NCBI GenBank assembly: GCA_947486505.1
Contig: CANKTT010000105.1
Location: 1 to 5,122 of the forward strand
Length of the DNA: 5,122 nucleotides
From: Actinomycetota bacterium
GTDB taxonomy: Bacteria > Actinomycetota > Actinomycetes > S36-B12 > UBA5976
Direction: 5' to 3'
Part shown: one piece after another, positions 1-5,122 of the stretch
Layout of the letters: each line of letters opens with the position of its first letter
Position numbering within the stretch: the first letter of the stretch is position 1
Program-made: the position numbers and the translations under genes
The notes under the pieces: model-generated
The model's database searches: none
Told to the model about the DNA's origin: nothing
The model's input: the letters and a program-made list of their open reading frames with translations, nothing else

Positions 1-47
1 GCAGCCGTCGCGGTCGTCGTGTTATCAACATCATCCCGTCGGAATAA
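1..47 (+). CDS. rpmA: 50S ribosomal protein bL27, C-terminal end (partial)
   Basis: Only the last 14 codons are in the window. From position 3 the frame reads SRRGRRVINIIPSE and stops at TAA (45-47). Actinobacterial bL27 proteins end in a basic RRGRK stretch followed by a VNIVP-type tail, which this matches closely. bL27 is a component of the large ribosomal subunit near the peptidyl transferase centre. The identification rests on the short tail plus the position directly upstream of obgE, where rpmA is found in most bacteria. The start and most of the gene lie to the left of the window, so the integrity of the rest cannot be judged. Confidence 0.85.
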   Translation, partial: SRRGRRVINIIPSE

Positions 48-60
48 TTCCGCACGATTT

Positions 61-66
61 TATAGT
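61..66 (+). promoter_or_regulatory. Possible -10 element (TATAGT) upstream of obgE
   Basis: TATAGT lies in the short AT-rich part of the rpmA-obgE gap and matches the bacterial -10 consensus at five of six bases. A start site about 7 bases downstream would fall at about 72-74, inside the left arm of the terminator hairpin. No convincing -35 hexamer is seen 16-18 bases upstream (around 37-45) and there is no TGn extension, so this is a weak call made from one hexamer. Confidence 0.2.
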
Positions 67-69
67 TAG

Positions 70-99
70 GCGGGTCCGGTTCGGGCCCGCTTTTCTTTT
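70..99 (+). terminator. Intrinsic terminator between rpmA and obgE
   Basis: The left arm GCGGGTCC (70-77) pairs with GGGCCCGC (83-90) over 8 base pairs with one G-U wobble, closing a 5-base loop (GGTTC). A TTTTCTTTT tract (91-99) follows at once. This is a classic Rho-independent terminator and should end at least part of the rplU-rpmA transcription. The tract ends only 14 bases before the obgE start codon, so it may act as a leaky, attenuating terminator that lowers obgE-proBA expression relative to the ribosomal protein genes. Confidence 0.8.
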
Positions 100-101
100 G
101 G

Positions 102-108
102 AAAGGAG
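102..108 (+). promoter_or_regulatory. Ribosome binding site of obgE
   Basis: AAAGGAG at 102-108 is a strong Shine-Dalgarno sequence with five bases between it and the ATG at 114. It fixes the obgE start and is the best ribosome binding site in the window. It begins just three bases after the terminator T-tract. Confidence 0.85.
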
Positions 109-113
109 AGTCA

Positions 114-1613
114 ATGACTTCGTTTATCGATCAAGTGACTCTCCATGTCCAAGGCGGCAACGGCGGCCACGGATGTGCTTCTGTTCACCGCGAGAAGTTC
201 AAGCCCTTAGGTGGACCTGATGGTGGCAATGGTGGCAATGGTGGCGATGTAGTTCTAGTTGTTGATCCATCGGTTACAACTCTTCTGGATTTCCATCGCA
301 GCCCCCATCGCAGTGCTGGTAATGGCAAACCAGGCCAAGGTGATCATCGCAATGGTGCCTACGGTGAGCACCTTGAATTAGCCGTTCCAGAAGGAACTGT
401 TGTATCACTCTCCGACGGCACAGTTTTGACTGACATGCTCGGTGTCGGAACTCGTTATGTGATTGCTGCGGGAGGCCGTGGCGGCCTTGGGAACGCTGCA
501 CTGGCATCCACTAAACGTAAAGCTCCAGGCTTCGCACTTCTTGGCGAGAAGGGCATCACGCGCGATGTGATCCTTGAACTTAAGACAGTTGCCGACGTTG
601 GCCTAGTTGGTTATCCAAGTGCTGGAAAGTCTTCCTTGATTGCAGCCATGTCTGCCGCAAGACCAAAGATTGCTGACTACCCATTCACTACTTTGGAACC
701 AAACTTAGGTGTGGTTCGCTCAGGCGAGATGATTTTCACAATGGCGGATGTGCCGGGTCTGATTCCAGGTGCAAGTGAAGGCAAGGGTCTTGGCCTGGAA
801 TTCCTTCGCCATATTGAGCGTTGCGCTGCACTTGTGCACGTACTTGACTGCGCAACCCTGGAGCCAAATCGCGATCCACTAACAGATCTAGATGTGATTG
901 AAAACGAATTAAGTCAGTACGGTGGCTTAGAAGATCGACCACGCGTAGTTGTACTAAACAAAATTGATATCCCGGAAGGGCGCGAACTGGCTGAATTTGT
1001 ACTGCCAGATTTACACGAACGTGGCTATCAAGTTTTCTTGGTCTCTGCAGTAAGTCATGAGGGACTTCGCGAACTTGGATTCGCGCTGGCTGATATCGTT
1101 AAGGCCTCACGGGCGGAAGCAATCTTTGCAGCCGAGAATCGACCACGCGTTATTGTTACACCGAAATCGGTGGATGACTCTGGCTTCACGGTCACAGCTG
1201 AAAAGTCAGGAGCCGAAACAATTCGTTATCGCGTTGTTGGCGAACGACCAGAGCGTTGGATTCATCAAACGGACTTTGCAAACGATGAAGCCGTTGGTTA
1301 CCTAGCCGATCGCTTGGCTCGAGCCGGTATCGAACTTGAACTGGCTAAGGCTGGCGCAGTAGCTGGCGATGAAGTCGTAATTGGCGAAGGCCCAAGCGCA
1401 GTCGTATTCGATTGGGCGCCAACTGCAGGAGACTTGCATCAAGGTCCACGTGGTACTGATCAGCGGCTTTATGACAAGCGCCGCCTCAGTGCAGAGGAGC
1501 GGCTCGCGATCCACAGAATTCGCCAATATGGCACTGGTGAGCTAGAAGAAATAGTTGAGCCACTAATCATCGAAGATTTTGATGGAGATTTAGATGACGG
1601 CAGCACGAACTGA
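114..1613 (+). CDS. obgE: GTPase Obg (ribosome-associated, essential)
   Basis: Obg is a GTPase that binds the 50S subunit and acts in late ribosome assembly and in stringent-type growth control; it is essential in most bacteria tested. The 499-residue protein is intact and has three parts. The glycine-rich Obg fold (about 2-158) includes the [13 protein letters not shown] run (33-45). The GTPase domain (about 159-334) shows G1 GYPSAGKS (166-173), G2 PFTTLEPN (190-197), G3 DVPG (212-215), G4 NKID (282-285) and G5 SA (311-312). The OCT domain (about 345-435) carries the [10 protein letters not shown] and VFDW segments. The tail (436-499) is basic around 451-470, then acidic at 474-496. The OCT domain and long charged tail are typical of actinobacterial Obg. 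The ATG follows a strong ribosome binding site. The last 20 bases overlap proB, so the two are probably co-transcribed and translationally coupled. Confidence 0.97.
   Translation: MTSFIDQVTLHVQGGNGGHGCASVHREKFKPLGGPDGGNGGNGGDVVLVVDPSVTTLLDFHRSPHRSAGNGKPGQGDHRNGAYGEHLELAVPEGTVVSLSDGTVLTDMLGVGTRYVIAAGGRGGLGNAALASTKRKAPGFALLGEKGITRDVILELKTVADVGLVGYPSAGKSSLIAAMSAARPKIADYPFTTLEPNLGVVRSGEMIFTMADVPGLIPGASEGKGLGLEFLRHIERCAALVHVLDCATLEPNRDPLTDLDVIENELSQYGGLEDRPRVVVLNKIDIPEGRELAEFVLPDLHERGYQVFLVSAVSHEGLRELGFALADIVKASRAEAIFAAENRPRVIVTPKSVDDSGFTVTAEKSGAETIRYRVVGERPERWIHQTDFANDEAVGYLADRLARAGIELELAKAGAVAGDEVVIGEGPSAVVFDWAPTAGDLHQGPRGTDQRLYDKRRLSAEERLAIHRIRQYGTGELEEIVEPLIIEDFDGDLDDGSTN
222..248 (+). repeat. 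Three 9-base tandem units inside obgE
   Basis: GGTGGCAAT, GGTGGCAAT and GGTGGCGAT follow one another without a gap and encode the GGN-GGN-GGD part of the glycine-rich Obg motif. The same protein motif is conserved across Obg proteins, so the repeat mainly reflects the protein, although the near-identical codons mean slippage in 9-base steps would keep the frame. Confidence 0.6.
1584..1587 (+). promoter_or_regulatory. Ribosome binding site of proB, inside the obgE 3' end
   Basis: GGAG at 1584-1587 lies six bases before the proB ATG (1594) and within the codons of the acidic Obg tail. It supports the choice of ATG 1594 and independent or coupled initiation while ribosomes are still completing obgE. 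Confidence 0.65.
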
Positions 1614-2712
1614 AATAGCGGCAGCCAGACGTGTAGTCGTCAAAGTTGGCTCGTCATCACTGACCACCAGGTCGGGTGGAATTGATGTGGAGCGCGTTAA
1701 CTCCTTAGTGAATGTAATTGCGCAGAAACGACTGACTGGAACACAGATTGTCCTGGTTTCCAGCGGTGCAATTGCGGCCGGTCTTGCTCCGCTTGGTCTA
1801 GCATCACGACCATCAGATGTTGCAACTCAGCAGGCCGCAGCGAGCGTCGGACAATCACTGCTGGTTTCACAATACGCAAAAGCATTTGATGCCTTTGGTA
1901 TAACAGTCGGTCAAGTCTTGCTAACTGCAGCGGATGTACTACGTAGAGCAAATTATCGAAATGCTCAGCGCGGACTGAATCGCTTACTTGAACTAGGCAT
2001 ACTTCCGATTGTTAATGAGAATGACACTGTTGCAACCGACGAGATTAGATTTGGCGACAATGATCGGTTAGCTGCATTGGTAGCCCAAGTCGTGCAGGCG
2101 GATGCGTTAATTCTGCTTTCAGATGTGCCCGGTCTTTTCGATGGCCCGCCAGAATTACCTGGCAGCCAACTAATTTCGCGCGTTGAATCAATGAACGAAT
2201 TAGTCGATGTGAAAATCGGTGGCACCGGTTCATCTGGGGTTGGGCTCGGTGGAATGACAACCAAAGTAGAGGCTGCACGGATTGCTACGGCTGCTGGAAT
2301 TCCAACAGTAGTCACGTCGGCAGAACTTGCAAAGTCTGTGCTTGCCGGATCTGAAGTCGGAACTTTGTTCACAGCTGCCGAGTCCAAGGTACCAACTCGT
2401 TTGCTTTGGCTTACCTATGCAACAACTTCACAAGGCTCCATTGTGATTGATGAAGGCGCGGTTGCTGCTGTGGTTGAAAAAAGGCTTTCTTTGTTACCAG
2501 CGGGCGTTATGTCAATCCATGGAATGTTCACCGCTGGAGACCCAGTTGATATTTGCAATCCAAGTGGAAAGGTACTTGCGCGGGGCATCGTATCTTTTGA
2601 TTCAGACGAACTACCAGGAATGATGGGCAAGCGCACTGCTGACCTATTGCAAGAATTTGGTACCGGATTTGATCGCGAGATCATTCACCGAGATGACATG
2701 GTCGTTTTGTAA
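1594..2712 (+). CDS. proB: Glutamate 5-kinase (gamma-glutamyl kinase)
   Basis: ProB phosphorylates L-glutamate with ATP to gamma-glutamyl phosphate, the first and normally proline-inhibited step of proline synthesis (EC 2.7.2.11). The 372-residue protein has the usual full length, with an amino acid kinase domain (about 11-262) and a C-terminal PUA domain (about 280-368). Visible motifs are VVKVGSS (15-21, with the phosphate-binding lysine K17), SSGAIAAG (56-63), NENDTVA (141-147), the FGDNDRLAA segment (153-161), LLSDVPGLF (174-182) and the [10 protein letters not shown] loop (215-224). Nothing appears broken. The ATG overlaps the end of obgE by 20 bases and has a GGAG six bases upstream; the VVKVGSS strand begins at residue 14-15, a normal distance. 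The stop codon overlaps the proA start by one base, consistent with ProB and ProA being made together; in other bacteria the two are thought to channel the unstable acyl phosphate. Confidence 0.97.
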   Translation: MTAARTEIAAARRVVVKVGSSSLTTRSGGIDVERVNSLVNVIAQKRLTGTQIVLVSSGAIAAGLAPLGLASRPSDVATQQAAASVGQSLLVSQYAKAFDAFGITVGQVLLTAADVLRRANYRNAQRGLNRLLELGILPIVNENDTVATDEIRFGDNDRLAALVAQVVQADALILLSDVPGLFDGPPELPGSQLISRVESMNELVDVKIGGTGSSGVGLGGMTTKVEAARIATAAGIPTVVTSAELAKSVLAGSEVGTLFTAAESKVPTRLLWLTYATTSQGSIVIDEGAVAAVVEKRLSLLPAGVMSIHGMFTAGDPVDICNPSGKVLARGIVSFDSDELPGMMGKRTADLLQEFGTGFDREIIHRDDMVVL

Positions 2713-2714
2713 TG
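2710..2714 (+). promoter_or_regulatory. TAATG stop/start coupling site between proB and proA
   Basis: The proB TAA (2710-2712) and proA ATG (2712-2714) share one base. The 15 or so bases before the ATG are T-rich (GTCGTTTTG) and show no Shine-Dalgarno sequence, so proA translation probably depends on ribosomes that terminate on proB and restart. This would keep the two enzymes in a fixed ratio. Confidence 0.6.
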
Positions 2715-3983
2715 AACACCGAAAAGACTGACGTCACTAGGCTCGCTGAAACTGCGCGAATTGCAGCCAGGGAATTAGCCAATTGTTCCAGGGAGCAAAA
2801 AGATACGGCACTTAAAATTATGGCTCAGGCACTGATTGACAACTCAGCTGAAATCATTTCTGCCAACAAATTAGATGTGCAATCTGCAGTGGATGCGAAG
2901 GTGGACACAGCGATTATTGATCGACTCACTTTGGATCGTAGTCGAATCCAATCCTTAGCCGACGGTCTCGTGGATATTTCAAAACTTCCAGATCCAGTTG
3001 GTGAAATCATTCGAGAATTTGATGTCCCTTCCGGACTTCACATAACTCAGCGCCGAGTTCCATTTGGAGTTGTGGCCGTTATTTATGAAGCCAGACCTAA
3101 CGTCACAGTGGATACGGCAGGGCTGACGCTAAAGAGCGGAAACTGCGCTTTACTTCGGGGATCTGCATCAGCAAAAAACACAAACACAAAGTTAGTTGAA
3201 ATTATGCGCACAGCGCTCTCTAGGTCTGATGTGCCAGAGGATGCAATTCAAATAGTTTCGGCTGAATCACATGACTCAGTTGCTGAGTTGTTAAAAGCCA
3301 GGGGCCTGATTGATGTTGTAATTCCTCGCGGGGGAAGCGCGCTGATTGAAAAAGTCGTTACGGAATCTTCTGTGCCAGTAATTGAAACCGGAGTTGGCAA
3401 CTGCCATGTCTACATTGATAAATCGGCAGATTTTGCCAAAGCCATTTCAATTGCGGTTAACTCCAAAGTTCAGCGAGTAAGCGTTTGCAATGCTGCTGAA
3501 ACCATACTGATCCATAGCGAGATAGCCAAAGAGTTCGTTCCGGAATTAATGCAAGCTTTTAAGTCTGAAGGTGTGACTATTCATGGTGATGATTCATTGG
3601 CTGGATACGCCGCTAAGGCTGGAACTGAATTCAAGCCAGCCACAGATTCAGACTGGGCAGATGAGTACTACTCACTCGACATAGCTGCAAAAGTTGTATC
3701 TGACATCGATGATGCGTTAGGTCACATACAAAAATGGTCGACTGGTCACACTGAAGCGATTGTTGCTACAGACAGCGCTGCAATTTCTAGATTCACTTCA
3801 GAACTTGATTCAGCAGTTGTAATGGTAAATGCCTCAACCCGATTTACTGATGGTGGTGAGTTTGGCTTTGGTGCCGAGATCGGGATTTCAACGCAAAAGC
3901 TCCATGCCAGGGGGCCAATGGGTCTCCAGGAGCTTACAACTTCAACTTATGTTGTTGTCGGCGACGGACACACTCGTCACTAG
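2712..3983 (+). CDS. proA: Gamma-glutamyl phosphate reductase (glutamate-5-semialdehyde dehydrogenase)
   Basis: ProA reduces gamma-glutamyl phosphate with NADPH to glutamate 5-semialdehyde, which cyclises to pyrroline-5-carboxylate (EC 1.2.1.41). The protein has 423 residues, the family's usual size, and the aldehyde dehydrogenase fold. Recognisable segments are RRVPFGVVAVIYEARPNVTVD (114-134), the LKSGNCALLRG strand-loop (140-150), VIPRGGSALI (203-212), QRVSVCNAAETIL (254-266) with the expected catalytic cysteine C259, and the family signature running from V329 to I350 with GHIQKWSTGHTEAI. NASTRFTDGGEFGFGAEIG (373-391) and STQKLHARGPMG (393-404) are also textbook. The start at ATG 2712 is supported by the TAATG junction and by alignment of the N-terminal helix with E. 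coli ProA; no good ribosome binding site precedes it. It is the last gene of the cluster and its stop codon overlaps that of the convergent oxidase. Confidence 0.97.
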   Translation: MNTEKTDVTRLAETARIAARELANCSREQKDTALKIMAQALIDNSAEIISANKLDVQSAVDAKVDTAIIDRLTLDRSRIQSLADGLVDISKLPDPVGEIIREFDVPSGLHITQRRVPFGVVAVIYEARPNVTVDTAGLTLKSGNCALLRGSASAKNTNTKLVEIMRTALSRSDVPEDAIQIVSAESHDSVAELLKARGLIDVVIPRGGSALIEKVVTESSVPVIETGVGNCHVYIDKSADFAKAISIAVNSKVQRVSVCNAAETILIHSEIAKEFVPELMQAFKSEGVTIHGDDSLAGYAAKAGTEFKPATDSDWADEYYSLDIAAKVVSDIDDALGHIQKWSTGHTEAIVATDSAAISRFTSELDSAVVMVNASTRFTDGGEFGFGAEIGISTQKLHARGPMGLQELTTSTYVVVGDGHTRH

Positions 3984-5092
3984 GCAGGTAGTTGCCATTG
4001 TGGCGTTTTTTGAATGCCACCCAGCGCAAGCTGAGCAGTCATCTTTCCAATGGTTGGCACAAATTTAAAGCCATGACCTGAACATGGCGAACACACGGTG
4101 ATTGGTCCACGGCGATCCAATATAAAATCTTCCTCTGGAGTGTTAGTGAATAAGCAAGTAGTTGCAACTGCGGTAGCTAAATCTAAACCTGGAAACCAAT
4201 GTTCAACGTATTGCTTCATTTCTGCCAAATGCTTCTCACTTATTTCAAAATCTCGATTATCGGGATCGATTGCCTCCCGATCACTCCAGGTGCCGACTTT
4301 AAATCCTTCGCCTGGTGTGTACAGCCCGTAGGCGCTGGCTTCAAGTGGTGAGCCACCGCGGCCATTTGCGCCATGATGCAAAAAACTTGGCCATAGTGAT
4401 TCTGACTCAAGACCAGCGATTGGTTGAAAGTGTGCCGGTTGACCAGCATCAACAATCAACTTTGGAAGATGAACTAAGTTTCCAACTAGTTTTTCCACCC
4501 ACCCACCAGCGGCTACAACTAATGATGGAGTGCGCCAAGTTTTTGATTCAGTTTCAACAATGGCGTGATCGCCATCTAGATGTATGGAAAGCACGTGTGT
4601 GTTCAAGTGAACATCCCCACCAAGTTCTTGCGTGCGCCTGATAAGAGTCGAAACAGTTTTGTCAGCAAAGCAGCGGCCACCGTCTGGACTGTAAATGACG
4701 TGGTCTTCAAAATTCATCCCTGGCCAACGACTGTGAGCTTCAGCCGCATTCATCCGCTCGTAACTACGACCAAAGCGATCTAGGCTGACTGCGATCTCAT
4801 CGATAGCTTCTTGGTAACCATGATCAAGTTGGCCGTTTTGTTCAAGTAAGTGCTCGCCAGAATCCGCTTCGAGTTCACGCCAATCTGGTAGTGCTCGTGC
4901 TGCCAGATCGGTATAAAGGGGTGCTCGATAGGAAAGTCGAAAAATGCGCGTCCCACCGTGTGAGCTGCCTCTATCGTGGGCAACACCAAACTGTTCAATT
5001 AAGGCAACGTCTTTACCTTGTAGGGCCAGTTGCCAAGCGGTGGCACTACCCATAGCGCCAGCACCGATCACAACATGATCAATGTGTTCCAA
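3980..5092 (-). CDS. FAD-dependent amine/amino-acid oxidase, monomeric sarcosine oxidase / N-methyltryptophan oxidase family
   Basis: A 370-residue flavoprotein of the DAO superfamily, close in length to Bacillus monomeric sarcosine oxidase (MSOX) and E. coli SolA. These enzymes oxidise N-methyl or secondary amino acids in the cytoplasm, using oxygen and releasing hydrogen peroxide. The Rossmann FAD-binding loop is VVIGAGAMG (7-15). SSHGGTRIFR (43-52) matches the MSOX flavin-site block with H45, R49 and R52 at the same numbers. Further matches are RWPG (122-125), FKVG with K265, TCLFTNTPEEDFILD (312-326) with C313 at the covalent-FAD cysteine, and GHGFKF (339-344) with K343 at a carboxylate-binding lysine. 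Compared from memory with MSOX, H269 is W here and Y317 is F (residue 315), so sarcosine may not be the substrate. No signal peptide or membrane segment is seen. The start is TTG with AGAAGGG nine bases upstream; the frame stays open to the window edge, so a longer N-terminus is possible but not needed by the family. A solA-type name is plausible, not proven. Confidence 0.88.
   Translation of the reverse strand: MEHIDHVVIGAGAMGSATAWQLALQGKDVALIEQFGVAHDRGSSHGGTRIFRLSYRAPLYTDLAARALPDWRELEADSGEHLLEQNGQLDHGYQEAIDEIAVSLDRFGRSYERMNAAEAHSRWPGMNFEDHVIYSPDGGRCFADKTVSTLIRRTQELGGDVHLNTHVLSIHLDGDHAIVETESKTWRTPSLVVAAGGWVEKLVGNLVHLPKLIVDAGQPAHFQPIAGLESESLWPSFLHHGANGRGGSPLEASAYGLYTPGEGFKVGTWSDREAIDPDNRDFEISEKHLAEMKQYVEHWFPGLDLATAVATTCLFTNTPEEDFILDRRGPITVCSPCSGHGFKFVPTIGKMTAQLALGGIQKTPQWQLPA
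3993..4011 (+). terminator. Weak candidate terminator after proA, inside the convergent gene
   Basis: Ten bases past the proA stop, GCCA (3994-3997) pairs with TGGC (4001-4004) around a TTG loop, with one extra T-G wobble pair (3993/4005), and six T residues (4006-4011) follow. The stem is short, so termination would be inefficient, but it is the only stem-plus-T-run seen near the end of the obgE-proB-proA cluster. It lies in the last codons of the minus-strand oxidase gene. Confidence 0.4.
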
Positions 5093-5101
5093 GGCAGTTA
5101 A

Positions 5102-5108
5102 CCCTTCT
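5102..5108 (-). promoter_or_regulatory. Ribosome binding site of the oxidase gene
   Basis: On the minus strand AGAAGGG (5108 to 5102) stands nine bases before the TTG at 5092-5090. It is a fair Shine-Dalgarno match and the main support for choosing the TTG start rather than an unseen start beyond the window edge. No promoter can be assessed because only 30 bases upstream are present. Confidence 0.55.
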
Positions 5109-5122
5109 GGCTGGGCGATTAA

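Noticed and set aside
37..56. Imperfect inverted repeat around GGAATAATTCC at the end of rpmA
   Set aside because: The arms nearly touch, leaving a one-base loop, so it would not form a stable hairpin; as a DNA site it matches no operator I can name.
293..313. Direct repeat CCATCGCAG (293-301 and 305-313)
   Set aside because: It encodes the conserved HRSPHRS segment of Obg and is explained by the protein sequence.
274..507. Minus-strand frame of 77 codons opposite the Obg N-terminal domain, and similar short frames at 736-942, 1057-1305 and 1302-1526
   Set aside because: All sit within the intact obgE gene and have compositions expected from reading conserved codons in the wrong frame.
1965..2387. 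Minus-strand open frame of 140 codons opposite proB
   Set aside because: It lies wholly inside a certain proB gene, is rich in Ser/Thr/Pro as expected for antisense of this codon usage, and shows no family motif.
3936..3957. ACAAC / GTTGT inverted repeat near the proA 3' end as a terminator for the minus-strand oxidase
   Set aside because: The stem is only five mostly AT pairs with a ten-base loop and has no T-run downstream on the minus strand.
3829..4068. Plus-strand frame of 79 codons crossing the proA-oxidase junction
   Set aside because: It is an out-of-frame reading of the conserved proA C-terminus and then of the oxidase antisense strand, with no protein motif of its own.
4315..4641. 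Plus-strand open frame of 108 codons opposite the oxidase gene, with a partly overlapping 67-codon frame to 4783
   Set aside because: Both are antisense to conserved oxidase codons including the RWPG and Rossmann-adjacent parts, with no recognisable domain, so they read as shadows.

Overview
The window looks like ordinary housekeeping chromosome from an actinobacterium with a moderate GC content (roughly 42-58% in the individual lines I counted). It holds the end of rpmA, then obgE, proB and proA on the plus strand. This rpmA-obgE-proB-proA order is typical of Actinobacteria, and the Obg and ProB proteins read like actinobacterial versions. The base composition is low for soil actinomycetes and would suit a streamlined freshwater lineage (Nanopelagicales-like or a small Microbacteriaceae), but that placement is an inference.

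Layout. Positions 1-47 are the last codons of ribosomal protein bL27. A 66-base gap (48-113) holds a good intrinsic terminator hairpin and then the obgE ribosome binding site. obgE (114-1613), proB (1594-2712) and proA (2712-3983) form a tightly packed cluster: obgE and proB overlap by 20 bases, and proB and proA share one base in a TAATG stop/start. From the right, a minus-strand gene (5092-3980) for a flavin oxidase of the monomeric sarcosine oxidase / N-methyltryptophan oxidase family runs convergently into proA. The two genes share four bases, the palindrome CTAG, which supplies both TAG stop codons. No gap over 300 bases lacks a gene, and no RNA gene, mobile element or CRISPR array is visible.

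How the genes fit together. ProB (glutamate 5-kinase) and ProA (gamma-glutamyl phosphate reductase) catalyse the first two steps from glutamate to proline; the product cyclises spontaneously to pyrroline-5-carboxylate, and the last enzyme (ProC) is not in the window. Obg is an essential ribosome-associated GTPase that sits naturally beside rpmA. The convergent oxidase is a catabolic-type amine or amino-acid oxidase that keeps its covalent-flavin cysteine but has changes at two active-site positions, so its substrate is uncertain.

Nothing here looks like an undescribed defence, mobile or biosynthetic system. The points worth a second look are small-scale: the terminator placed right against the obgE ribosome binding site, the overlapping convergent stop codons, a possible pair of competing hairpins just past proA, and the active-site changes in the oxidase.
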